Shown piece after piece: positions 1 to 6,245 of a DNA stretch of 7,313 nt. Where the stretch lies: NCBI GenBank assembly GCA_021785795.1, contig JAJYEK010000181.1:1-7313 (forward strand), written 5' to 3'. Origin of the DNA: Pseudomonadota bacterium (GTDB lineage Bacteria; Pseudomonadota; Gammaproteobacteria; Acidiferrobacterales; UBA6901). The translations under genes and the position numbers were made by a program. Positions within the stretch are counted from its first letter, which is position 1, and each line of letters starts with the position of its first letter. A model generated the notes under the pieces. The model worked only from the letters and a program-made list of their open reading frames with translations, was not told where the DNA came from and did not search any database.

Positions 1-131
1 TTGCTCGTAGTTGGGACTCGGACGCGGTTCGGGAGGTTCTGGCGATCACGCTGCGCCGCGAAGGGTGTAACGTTGCCGAAGTCACCAACGGCAGAGAGAC
101 GCTGATGTTGGCATCGGGAAATGTGGTCTGA
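1..131 (+). pseudogene. Truncated, probably frameshifted CheY-like receiver remnant
   Basis: Reading codons from base 3 gives 42 residues ending at TGA 129-131, with the stretch DSDAVREVLAITLRREG followed by [13 protein letters not shown]. This is the start of a response-regulator receiver: the acidic pocket, helix 1, strand 2 and the 'NG-E-L' turn. The hydrophobic first strand (LLVV) is in a different frame (codons from base 1), so a frameshift near bases 13-16 seems to separate it from the rest. The protein stops after 'LASGNVV', before the strand carrying the phospho-accepting Asp, so it could not be phosphorylated. It lies 23 bases before the cyclic-di-GMP gene. The left end is cut by the window, so it may be the tail of a longer hybrid kinase. 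The receiver likeness is clear; the pseudogene call is inference. Confidence 0.5.
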
Positions 132-154
132 AGACCGAGTGGACTGCCGTTTTT

Positions 155-3100
155 ATGGCAATTCATCCCAAAGATCATAACGCCACAGGGACACCCTCTG
201 TCCATGCCGAGGCAGATGCAACGCATTGTGAAAGGGAGGGAGGATGCCCCCGTTTCCCGGTGATGGTGCGACGATACGTTCGTCAGAACCTGATCAGCAT
301 CGTCGGCGGTCTGCTGCTTTCCGTGTTGACGGTGGCGGCAGGCATTTCTGTCTATGTCGTCATGCGGCGCCAGGCAGAGAGCCTCCTCACCCGCAGTCTC
401 GCCGTGTCCCTTCAGGATCGTGTCGGTTCGGCCAAAGAGCAGATTGACCAATTGCGCATCAATGCCCGCATCATCGCCACCCGACCGGTATTGATTGCGG
501 CGCTTCGCCGGCTCGATCGGGCGCCGCACGCGATCCCGAGCCGGGCGCTCCTGCAAAGAGGCGCCCAATCCTTTCTGGCAGCCTACGGGTTTACAGCGGT
601 ATCGTTCCAAACCCTCCAGGGTACCCAGGTCGCGCGGGCCGGTCGATTCCTTCCGGCCCCCGCGCTCCAGATCCCCCTAGAGCTCCCGCAACCGGCAACC
701 CTGCTGTGGAACGGGCGATTCTTTCTGCGCATGCGCGCCATTATTATGGATCGTCAGGGGCGGCGGGTGGGCAGCATTCGGGTCGAATCGCCCCTGTCGT
801 TGCTTACGCATGCGCTGATCCATCTCCGATCCCTCGGCAGAACCGCGGGCCTCGCTGTCTGCGCGCCGCTGGGGAGGAAGGCGATGCGGTGCGTGGTCGG
901 TGCGCCAGGCAGATCCGGCATGCGTTCCGGCCGCGTGTTTACCCGGCTCCCGCGCACGCTGCAGGGCCACGCGTTACCGATGAGTTATGCCCTCGCCGGA
1001 AAGACCGGCGTGATCCTTGCGCGCAATTACCTGCACAAAAACGTGGTTGCGGCTTATGCCCCGGTCGGCCGGCTGGGCCTCGGCATGGTCCTGATGGTCA
1101 ACCAGTCGGAACTCAACGGCCCGGTCACCGATCAGCTGAGGATCATTGGACCGCTGTTGGCGGCCCTGCTGCTGGCCGGGGTGCTGCTGCTGCGCGGAAT
1201 GGTCACCCCCATGGTGCGTAAATTGGCCCAGTCGGAACACGAAACCCAGGCGGCCAATGCACGGCTTCGCGAGAGCGAAATACATATCCGTGCCGTGCTG
1301 GGCGGTGTGAATGAAGGCATCGTCACCATTCATGAAGACGGTGTGATCGATCTCTTTAGCCCGGCAGCCGAGCGGTTGTTCGGCTATGAAGGGCATGAAG
1401 TCATCGGCCAGAATGTACGCCTGTTAATGTCAGAGCCGGATCGCAGCCAGTATGACGGCTACCTGCGGCAGTACCGGGAAACGGGGAAATTCACCGATCT
1501 CCACAAGCTGAGGGAGGTGGTCGGCGTGCGCAAGAACGGCACCGAGTTTCCCATGGAACTCCAGATGAGCGCGCTGCGGACCGACACGGGCCACATGCTT
1601 ATTGTCGTGGCCCGGGACATTACCGAACGGCGCCGCGCGGAGCAGGAACTGCGTATTGCCGCCACCGCGTTCGAGACCGGAGAAAGTATCGTTATTACTG
1701 ATCGGGACGCTCGTATTCTGCGGGTAAACCGCGCCTTCACGCGTTTGACCGGCTATAGCGCCGAGGAGCTGATGGGCAGAACACCGGCCATGCTGCAGTC
1801 CGGGCTACAGGATGCCGAGTTCTACCGTAACCTGTGGGACACTCTCATCCGCGATAAATATTGGCAGGGCGAAATCTGGAACCGGCGCAAGAATGGCGAG
1901 GTTTATCCGGAATGGCTGACCATCACTGCCGTGACCGATGCGGAGGCGCAGGTAACCCATTATGTGGGGGTGTCTACCGACATCACCCACCGAAAAGAAG
2001 CCGAAGCCGAGATCCATCGGCTGGCTTTTTTTGACCCGCTCACGAAACTTCCCAACCGAAGTCTCCTGTGGGACCGTTTGCAGCAGGCACAGGCCCACGG
2101 TGCACGCCACAATACCTATGGGGCACTTCTGTTCATCGATCTGGACAATTTCAAGACGCTCAACGACACCCAGGGCCACCATATCGGCGATCTGTTGCTG
2201 ATCGAAGTCGCCAGGCGCCTCCAGGAGGGCGTGCGTCCCAGTGATACCGTGGCACGGTTGGGTGGCGATGAATTCGTTGTTGTGCTCGTGGATCTCAGTG
2301 ACGACGGGCAGCAGGCGGCCAGCCAGGCCCAGAGTGTCGGCAAGAAGGTGCTGACGGCCCTCAATCAACCGTATCAACTTCAGGGACGGGAGCAGTACAG
2401 TTCTGCCAGCATGGGCATCACCCTGTTTCGGGGTGACGAAATCCGCATCACGGATCTCCTGAAACAGGCGGACACCGCGATGTATGACGCCAAGTCCGCG
2501 GAGCGCAATGCCCTGCGATTCTTCGACCCCGCCATGCAGGTGGTGCTCGAGGGCCGGGCTGCCCTGGAAGCCGATCTGCGCCAGGCGCTGGCCCTTCAGC
2601 AGCTGGTCCTCTACTACCAGGCGCAGGTCAACGAGAGTCAGGAGCTGATCGGTGCCGAGGTCCTGCTGCGCTGGCGACATCCCGTGCGCGGGCTCATTCC
2701 GCCGATGGACTTTATTCCGCTTGCCGAAGACACGGGCCTCATCGTGCCCATCGGGCAATGGGTGCTGCAAGAGGCCTGTGCTCAGCTCAAAGTATGGCAA
2801 GCGGATCCCGGCACGCGCCATTTGAGACTGTCCGTCAACATCAGCGCGCGCCAGTTCCGGCAGCTGGACTTTGTCGATCAGGTGCTGGGCGTGCTCAAGG
2901 CAGCGGGCGTGGATCCCAGCAAGCTCACGCTCGAGTTGACCGAGAGCCAGGTGCTGGACCATATGGGTGATAGTATCGAAAAAATCAAGGCGCTACGCCG
3001 TGCGGAAGTCCATTTTTCTCTCGATGACTTCGGCACGGGTCAATCGTCTCTGGCCCATCTGCGGCATTTGCCTCTGGATGAGATCAAGATAGATCAGAGT

Positions 3101-3370
3101 TTTGTGCGTGATATTACTACCAATGTCGACCCCAACGATGCGGTGGCGGTGATCGTTCAGATCATTATCTGGATCGCCGAGAACCTGGGTCTGGGCCTCA
3201 TCGCGGAGGGAGTGGAGACGGAACAGCAGCACGACTTCCTCAAACGCAATGGCTGTCACCAGTATCAGGGCTACCTGTTTGGCAAGCCTGTGCCGATTGC
3301 CGAGCTTCAGAATCGGGTGCGCACCGATCCTCGGCGCCCGGGTGATGGAACATCGGAAGCGGCGCTTTGA
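155..3370 (+). CDS. Membrane sensor PAS-PAS-GGDEF-EAL cyclic-di-GMP enzyme
   Basis: This 1071-residue inner-membrane protein should make and/or break down cyclic-di-GMP in response to a periplasmic and a PAS signal. Order: TM helix about 46-69; periplasmic region 70-328 that resembles a double Cache sensor (its end '[21 protein letters not shown]' is Cache-like); TM helix about 329-347; a FixL-like PAS 375-490; a second PAS 497-615; GGDEF 620-785; EAL 805-1050. The GGDEF signature is intact (703-707), with metal-binding D662 and an inhibitory site R694-x-x-D697 five residues before it. The EAL motif reads E835-V-L, but the other catalytic residues look present: N895, E927, D957-D958, K978, E1018 and Q1038. 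Both activities are therefore possible; phosphodiesterase is the safer guess. ATG 155 has a modest GAGTGGA 11 bases upstream. ATG 263 (Met37), just before TM1, is an alternative with no good ribosome site. No clear terminator follows. The signal sensed is unknown. Confidence 0.93.
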   Translation: MAIHPKDHNATGTPSVHAEADATHCEREGGCPRFPVMVRRYVRQNLISIVGGLLLSVLTVAAGISVYVVMRRQAESLLTRSLAVSLQDRVGSAKEQIDQLRINARIIATRPVLIAALRRLDRAPHAIPSRALLQRGAQSFLAAYGFTAVSFQTLQGTQVARAGRFLPAPALQIPLELPQPATLLWNGRFFLRMRAIIMDRQGRRVGSIRVESPLSLLTHALIHLRSLGRTAGLAVCAPLGRKAMRCVVGAPGRSGMRSGRVFTRLPRTLQGHALPMSYALAGKTGVILARNYLHKNVVAAYAPVGRLGLGMVLMVNQSELNGPVTDQLRIIGPLLAALLLAGVLLLRGMVTPMVRKLAQSEHETQAANARLRESEIHIRAVLGGVNEGIVTIHEDGVIDLFSPAAERLFGYEGHEVIGQNVRLLMSEPDRSQYDGYLRQYRETGKFTDLHKLREVVGVRKNGTEFPMELQMSALRTDTGHMLIVVARDITERRRAEQELRIAATAFETGESIVITDRDARILRVNRAFTRLTGYSAEELMGRTPAMLQSGLQDAEFYRNLWDTLIRDKYWQGEIWNRRKNGEVYPEWLTITAVTDAEAQVTHYVGVSTDITHRKEAEAEIHRLAFFDPLTKLPNRSLLWDRLQQAQAHGARHNTYGALLFIDLDNFKTLNDTQGHHIGDLLLIEVARRLQEGVRPSDTVARLGGDEFVVVLVDLSDDGQQAASQAQSVGKKVLTALNQPYQLQGREQYSSASMGITLFRGDEIRITDLLKQADTAMYDAKSAERNALRFFDPAMQVVLEGRAALEADLRQALALQQLVLYYQAQVNESQELIGAEVLLRWRHPVRGLIPPMDFIPLAEDTGLIVPIGQWVLQEACAQLKVWQADPGTRHLRLSVNISARQFRQLDFVDQVLGVLKAAGVDPSKLTLELTESQVLDHMGDSIEKIKALRRAEVHFSLDDFGTGQSSLAHLRHLPLDEIKIDQSFVRDITTNVDPNDAVAVIVQIIIWIAENLGLGLIAEGVETEQQHDFLKRNGCHQYQGYLFGKPVPIAELQNRVRTDPRRPGDGTSEAAL

Positions 3371-3743
3371 TCAGTCCTTGAGATACACCGCGCCCAGGTA
3401 TGGGCTCACCATGAGCGCGCACCCGCCCTGGGGTAGAGACGTCAATGTGGTGGTTCCTTTCTTCGTCTGATAAGTGCTTGCATGTTCGCATGCAGGCACA
3501 AGGAACAGCCACCTCAGTCCATCAATTAAACCCGGATTTCCCATTATTAGTCCGTCGTTCGCTATTCACCCTGCTGCACACCTGTTTTTGACCCCGCGTT
3601 GACCGTGCGCATGAGGTAACGCGCCGGGTTGCCGTGGGGTTCTCGTCGGCGAGGTTCACTCGACATGACTACAACCGGCGCAGCTGTTCGATGAGGCTGC
3701 ATCATGCCTGCTTCCGCATCAGTATGGAGCGTGGATTGGGGAC
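3371..3743. other. Non-coding gap after the cyclic-di-GMP gene
   Basis: I see no convincing gene here on either strand. The open frames present are short, lack ribosome sites or only mirror neighbouring genes. The gap contains the stem-loop at 3447-3512. No hairpin followed by a T-run was found that would end the upstream gene; the T5 run near 3584 is not preceded by a stem. Confidence 0.5.
3447..3512 (+). other. Long bulged stem-loop with TTCG loop, function unknown
   Basis: The inner stem pairs 3474-3484 (GTGCTTGCATG) with 3489-3499 (CATGCAGGCAC). All 11 positions pair in RNA, one of them U-G, around the tetraloop TTCG. A second, outer helix pairs 3447-3459 with 3500-3512 over 13 positions, with one U-G and one G-A mismatch. 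The 14 bases 3460-3473 bulge out on the 5' side only. No T-run follows on either strand, so it is not a standard intrinsic terminator. It could be a 3'-end stabilising structure of the upstream mRNA, a Rho-assisted end, a small RNA or a repeat family member. The pairing is seen directly; the role is not known. Confidence 0.55.
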
Positions 3744-3745
3744 CC

Positions 3746-3762
3746 TGCATTATCGTGGTGCA
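3746..3762 (+). promoter_or_regulatory. NtrC-like activator box
   Basis: TGCATTATCGTGGTGCA fits the NtrC dyad TGCACC-N5-GGTGCA at 10 of 12 half-site bases, and the right half is perfect. Its centre is about 99 bases upstream of the start expected from the sigma-54 promoter at 3827, a normal distance for an enhancer-type activator. A weaker candidate (TGTTCG-N5-GCTGCA, 3685-3701, 8 of 12) lies about 61 bases further upstream. Confidence 0.6.
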
Positions 3763-3823
3763 GATTTTGCTTCGATTAAGATGACCGGCGTGATGTAACC
3801 CGATGATGGAATGACGCTTTTCG

Positions 3824-3859
3824 GTCTGGCATGGCGATTGCAAACTGTTGCAGCCAGAC
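3824..3859. repeat. Inverted repeat spanning the sigma-54 promoter
   Basis: GTCTGGC (3824-3830) and GCCAGAC (3853-3859) are perfect inverted 7-mers, 22 bases apart. The left arm contains the -24 element and the right arm begins at the expected transcription start. An inner GCAA/TTGC pair lies at 3840-3843 and 3848-3851. It could be an operator-like site or chance. Confidence 0.4.
3827..3842 (+). promoter_or_regulatory. Sigma-54 (-24/-12) promoter for nasT
   Basis: TGGCATGGCGATTGCA matches the consensus TGGCAYR-N4-TTGCW at every defined position. GG at 3828-3829 and GC at 3840-3841 have the required 10-base gap. Transcription should start near 3853, about 24 bases before the nasT ATG. This supports the 3877 start over an in-frame ATG at 3811, which would lie upstream of the promoter. 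The NtrC-like box upstream and the nitrate-uptake genes downstream fit nitrogen-limitation control. Confidence 0.75.
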
Positions 3860-3876
3860 GCACGGAAAACATCGAA

Positions 3877-4455
3877 ATGACATTGCGTGTGTTGCTGTTC
3901 GACGATGATACCGAGCGCGCCGCTACCTTGCGGGCTGCCTTGCAGGAGGCTGGCTATGAGATTGCTGCGCAAGCGCGGTCGGCGGTGGAGTTGATGGCGT
4001 GTGTGCGCGTAGCGAAGCCGGACGTCATTATCATCGACCGTGACTCGCCGGACCGCGATACGCTCGAGCATCTGTGCATGATCACACGGGACGACCCGCG
4101 AGCGATCGTGATGTTTACGCAGGATGCGGACCGGACAACGATGCGCGAAGCCCTGAAAGCCGGGGTCAGCGCCTACGTCGTGGACGGGTTATCGGCAGAA
4201 CGTGTGCGGCCGATCGTGGATCTGGCCTTGGTGCGCTTCGAGCAGTGGCAGGCGTTGCGCCAAGAACGGGATCAGGCTCAGGCAAGCCTGGCGGAGCGCA
4301 AGGTGATCGAGCGTGCCAAGGGGATTGTCATGAAGCAGCGCCATTGCAGCGAGGAAGAAGCTTACCGGCTGATGCGCAAGACGGCGATGGATCGAAACAT
4401 ACGGCTGTCGTCGGTAGCGGAAAGCGTTATCGCCATGGCGGACCTGCTGACGTAA
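3877..4455 (+). CDS. nasT: NasT-type response regulator, ANTAR RNA-binding antiterminator
   Basis: This 192-residue cytoplasmic protein should bind a two-hairpin leader RNA and prevent early termination of nitrate-assimilation transcripts. A receiver domain (1-120) has acidic residues D9-D11, likely phospho-acceptor D54 (IIID) and T81. The usual receiver Lys is replaced in 'SAYVVDGL', typical of NasT/AmiR proteins, whose control is often not by phosphorylation. A linker helix (about 118-140) leads to an ANTAR domain (about 136-190) with the hallmark ERKVIERAKGIVMKQ, then EEAYRLMRKTAMDR and a VAESVI helix. ATG 3877 gives the usual family length and N-terminus (MTLRVLLFDDD); a weak CGGAA lies about 9 bases upstream. 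The ATG at 3811 would add 22 residues and overlap the promoter. Its likely target, the hairpins and terminator at 4477-4592, lies directly downstream. NasS, the usual nitrate-sensing partner, is not in the window. Confidence 0.92.
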   Translation: MTLRVLLFDDDTERAATLRAALQEAGYEIAAQARSAVELMACVRVAKPDVIIIDRDSPDRDTLEHLCMITRDDPRAIVMFTQDADRTTMREALKAGVSAYVVDGLSAERVRPIVDLALVRFEQWQALRQERDQAQASLAERKVIERAKGIVMKQRHCSEEEAYRLMRKTAMDRNIRLSSVAESVIAMADLLT

Positions 4456-4476
4456 CAGGATTTGTAGTAATGCCCG

Positions 4477-4531
4477 GGCCCAATGGCGGGTCGGCGGCGC
4501 AAGACATATAGAGCGGGTCGCGATGGCCCGC
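4477..4531 (+). promoter_or_regulatory. Candidate ANTAR target: paired hexaloop hairpins
   Basis: ANTAR proteins recognise two adjacent hairpins whose six-base loops have A at position 1 and G at position 4. Here P1 is GGCCC-[AATGGC]-GGGTC (4477-4492, five pairs including one G-U) and P2 is GCG-[ATGGCC]-CGC (4520-4531). Both loops obey the rule. The linker is 27 bases. The pair lies between nasT and the terminator before nrtA, as expected for NasT control. Weak point: P2 has only three strong pairs, although it may extend past a C/A mismatch, and a competing 7-bp hairpin (4513-4519 with 4525-4531) would bury its loop. Confidence 0.6.
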
Positions 4532-4540
4532 AGCTAGGAC

Positions 4541-4592
4541 AACGGCGTCCTCGCCTGTCGCTTTGGCGGCAGGCAGGGCGCCGTTTTTTTTT
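4541..4592 (+). terminator. Intrinsic terminator/attenuator before nrtA
   Basis: The left arm 4541-4561 and right arm 4566-4585 form about 20 pairs around a TTTG loop, with one bulged C (4552) and two U-G pairs. Nine T's (4584-4592) follow. It ends only 16 bases before the nrtA start and lies inside the nasT-nrtA spacer, so it is best read as a regulated attenuator. A linker segment CGGCGC (4495-4500) is complementary to GCGCCG (4578-4583) in the 3' arm and might help disrupt it; that part is inference. Confidence 0.93.
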
Positions 4593-4608
4593 CTACCTGG
4601 AGGTGACG

Positions 4609-6051
4609 ATGCAGCACGATGAACAGGCGGACAAGACCCGGTTCCCGGCTCCGGATGATGCCAGGGTATCGCGCCGCAATTTTCTGAAGGCTGGCCTGGC
4701 TGGCGGTATTACCGCCGCGGGAATCCTCGGCATGGTGCCTGGCGGGGTGAAAAGTGCCGCCTATGCCGGCGAGAAAACCGGTCCGGAGAAGCCGAACGTC
4801 CGCTTCGGCATCATCCCGCTCACGGATTGTGCCGTGATCGTAGTGGCCCATGAGAAGGGTTACTTCAAGAAATACGGGCTCAACAGCACCGTCTCTAAAG
4901 AAGCATCTTGGGCCAATATCCGGGATAAAGTGGCGCTGGGAATGCTCGATGGCGCACACATGCTGGCCCCCATGCCGATTGCCGCAACACTCGGGATCGG
5001 GGCGGTGCGCAAGGCCACCGTGACGGCTTACAGCATGGACCTCAATGGAAACGGCATCACCGTTTCCAACGCGCTCTACGAGCGCATGGCCAAGGCCGAC
5101 CCGGCGGCGATGAAGGAGCGGCCGGTGACGGCGCGCGCGCTCAAGAAAGTGATTGATGCCGACAAACAGTCCGGCAAGCCGCCGATGACCTTTGCCATGG
5201 TGTTCCCGGTCTCGACCCACAACTACCAGATCCGCTACTGGATGGCTTCCGCCGGCATCGATCCAGACAATGATGTACGGCTGATTGTCATACCGCCGCC
5301 CCAGATGGTGGCCAACCTGGAGTCGAATAGCATCGTTGGCTATTGTGTGGGCGAACCCTGGAACGAGCGCGCCGTCGCTGCCGGCATCGGCCATACGCTG
5401 ATCACAAGCTACGAGCTCTGGAACAACAATCCAGAGAAAGTGTTCGGCGTGAATCTCGAATGGGCGGAGAAGTACCCGAAGACCCATCATGCGGCCTTGA
5501 TGGCACTGATCGAAGCAGCGCAGTGGATGGATAAACCCGAGAACCGCATCGAGGTTGTGAAGATTATCGCACAGAAGTCATACGTCAATGCACCCGAGGA
5601 TGTGGTGAAGATGTCTATGACCGGCACCTTCCGCTACTCGCATGGCGGGATGCCGCGGCCGCTGCCTGATTTCAACGTGTTCTATCGTTATGCCGCGACC
5701 TTTCCGTGGCTTTCGCACGCCGAGTGGTTCATCACGCAGATGATCCGCTGGGGGCAGATCGCAAGACCGCTGGATATCCGGAAGACTGCCGCCTCGGTGT
5801 ACCGCCCGGATATCTACCGCGACGTGGCCAAGGCGCTGGGCATTGCAGTTCCGACTATCAATTACAAGATCGAAGGCACGCATGCCGGTCACTGGACTCT
5901 GACCCAGGCCAGTGAGCCGATACTCATGGGTCCGGATAGGTTTCTCGACGGCCTCGTGTACGACCCCGCCAAACCGATCGAGTACGTGAGGTCCTTCAGG
6001 ATGAAGAACCTGAAAATGGATCTTGCCGCGCTCGCGGAACGGAACGACTGA
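4609..6051 (+). CDS. nrtA: Nitrate/nitrite ABC transporter substrate-binding protein, Tat-exported
   Basis: This 480-residue protein should capture nitrate (or nitrite) in the periplasm and deliver it to the NrtB permease. The N-terminus carries a Tat signal: SRRNFLKAG at 21-29, a hydrophobic stretch to about 43 and a probable cleavage site after AYA (51-53). There is no lipobox Cys, unlike lipoprotein NrtA of cyanobacteria. Family features include SWANIRDKVALG (100-111), NGNGITVSN (146-154), STHNYQIRYW (202-211), a PPPQMVANL segment (229-237) and VGEPWN (247-252). These are shared by NrtA and the bicarbonate binder CmpA; the nasT and promoter context favours nitrate. ATG 4609 follows a strong TGGAGGTGA (4598-4606). 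The frame runs upstream to an ATG at 4483, but that start would read through the terminator. Its TGA overlaps the probable CTG start of the next small gene. Confidence 0.93.
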   Translation: MQHDEQADKTRFPAPDDARVSRRNFLKAGLAGGITAAGILGMVPGGVKSAAYAGEKTGPEKPNVRFGIIPLTDCAVIVVAHEKGYFKKYGLNSTVSKEASWANIRDKVALGMLDGAHMLAPMPIAATLGIGAVRKATVTAYSMDLNGNGITVSNALYERMAKADPAAMKERPVTARALKKVIDADKQSGKPPMTFAMVFPVSTHNYQIRYWMASAGIDPDNDVRLIVIPPPQMVANLESNSIVGYCVGEPWNERAVAAGIGHTLITSYELWNNNPEKVFGVNLEWAEKYPKTHHAALMALIEAAQWMDKPENRIEVVKIIAQKSYVNAPEDVVKMSMTGTFRYSHGGMPRPLPDFNVFYRYAATFPWLSHAEWFITQMIRWGQIARPLDIRKTAASVYRPDIYRDVAKALGIAVPTINYKIEGTHAGHWTLTQASEPILMGPDRFLDGLVYDPAKPIEYVRSFRMKNLKMDLAALAERND

Positions 6052-6233
6052 GCCTGAACGGCAGCGAAAAGATCGCTCTGGTTGCGGACGTCAAGGTCTC
6101 CCATCAGAGTCACGAGCCAGCGGTATCGTTGCAGGCCGCTCTGATGCGCGGCGCCAAGCGCATCGGCAGTGTGTCCTGCAACGGGGACGAGCCGGACATT
6201 CAGTCCGGGGTGTTCGAAATCCAGGTTGCGTGA
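6048..6233 (+). CDS. Unrecognised small protein between nrtA and nrtB, likely CTG start
   Basis: An open frame of 61 codons ends at TGA 6231-6233, just before the nrtB ribosome site. It has no ATG near its beginning. CTG 6048 overlaps the nrtA stop as CTGA, the same 4-base arrangement as the ATGA that joins nrtB to the ATPase gene. CTG 6054 is an alternative; TTG 6129 or ATG 6144 would leave only about 30 residues. Reasons to believe it is coding: most third codon positions are G or C, as in the neighbours, and the protein looks orderly. It has a strand-like KIALVADVKV (8-17), a helix-like PAVSLQAALMRGAKRIGSV (24-42), one Cys (44), an acidic GDEPD turn (46-50) and a final strand GVFEIQVA (54-61). 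No signal peptide or membrane segment is seen. I do not recognise the family. The location suggests a small cytoplasmic partner of the transporter, which is inference. Confidence 0.6.
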   Translation: MSLNGSEKIALVADVKVSHQSHEPAVSLQAALMRGAKRIGSVSCNGDEPDIQSGVFEIQVA

Positions 6234-6245
6234 GGGGAGTGAACC

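Noticed and set aside
244..447. ATG 244 preceded by a strong AGGGAGGGAGG stretch
   Set aside because: It is out of frame with the large gene and gives only a 67-residue peptide of shadow composition; the purine run is probably incidental.
1805..2962. 385-codon open frame on the minus strand
   Set aside because: It lies wholly inside the conserved PAS-GGDEF-EAL coding region and its product resembles no protein family; it is a shadow of high-G+C coding.
3745..3763. CTGCA/TGCAG hairpin followed by ATTTT, as a terminator
   Set aside because: The stem is only five or six pairs with a nine-base loop and a poor T-run; the sequence fits an NtrC dyad better.
3811..3876. Upstream in-frame ATG extending nasT by 22 residues
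   Set aside because: The segment contains the sigma-54 promoter, and the receiver domain starts normally at 3877.
3562..4071. 169-codon open frame on the minus strand over the nasT promoter
   Set aside because: It would run antisense through the sigma-54 promoter and the nasT receiver domain, and shows no family features.
4483..4608. Upstream in-frame ATG extending nrtA by 42 residues
   Set aside because: The extension would translate the hairpin leader and terminator and place a basic stretch before the Tat signal; ATG 4609 has a strong ribosome site.
4534..5490. 318-codon open frame on the minus strand
   Set aside because: It is antisense to nrtA and the terminator, is rich in His and Arg as expected of a shadow frame, and has no recognisable domain.
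6011..6051. -1 frameshift joining nrtA to the small downstream frame
   Set aside because: I see no canonical slippery heptamer or downstream structure near the end of nrtA; a CTG start overlapping the stop is simpler.
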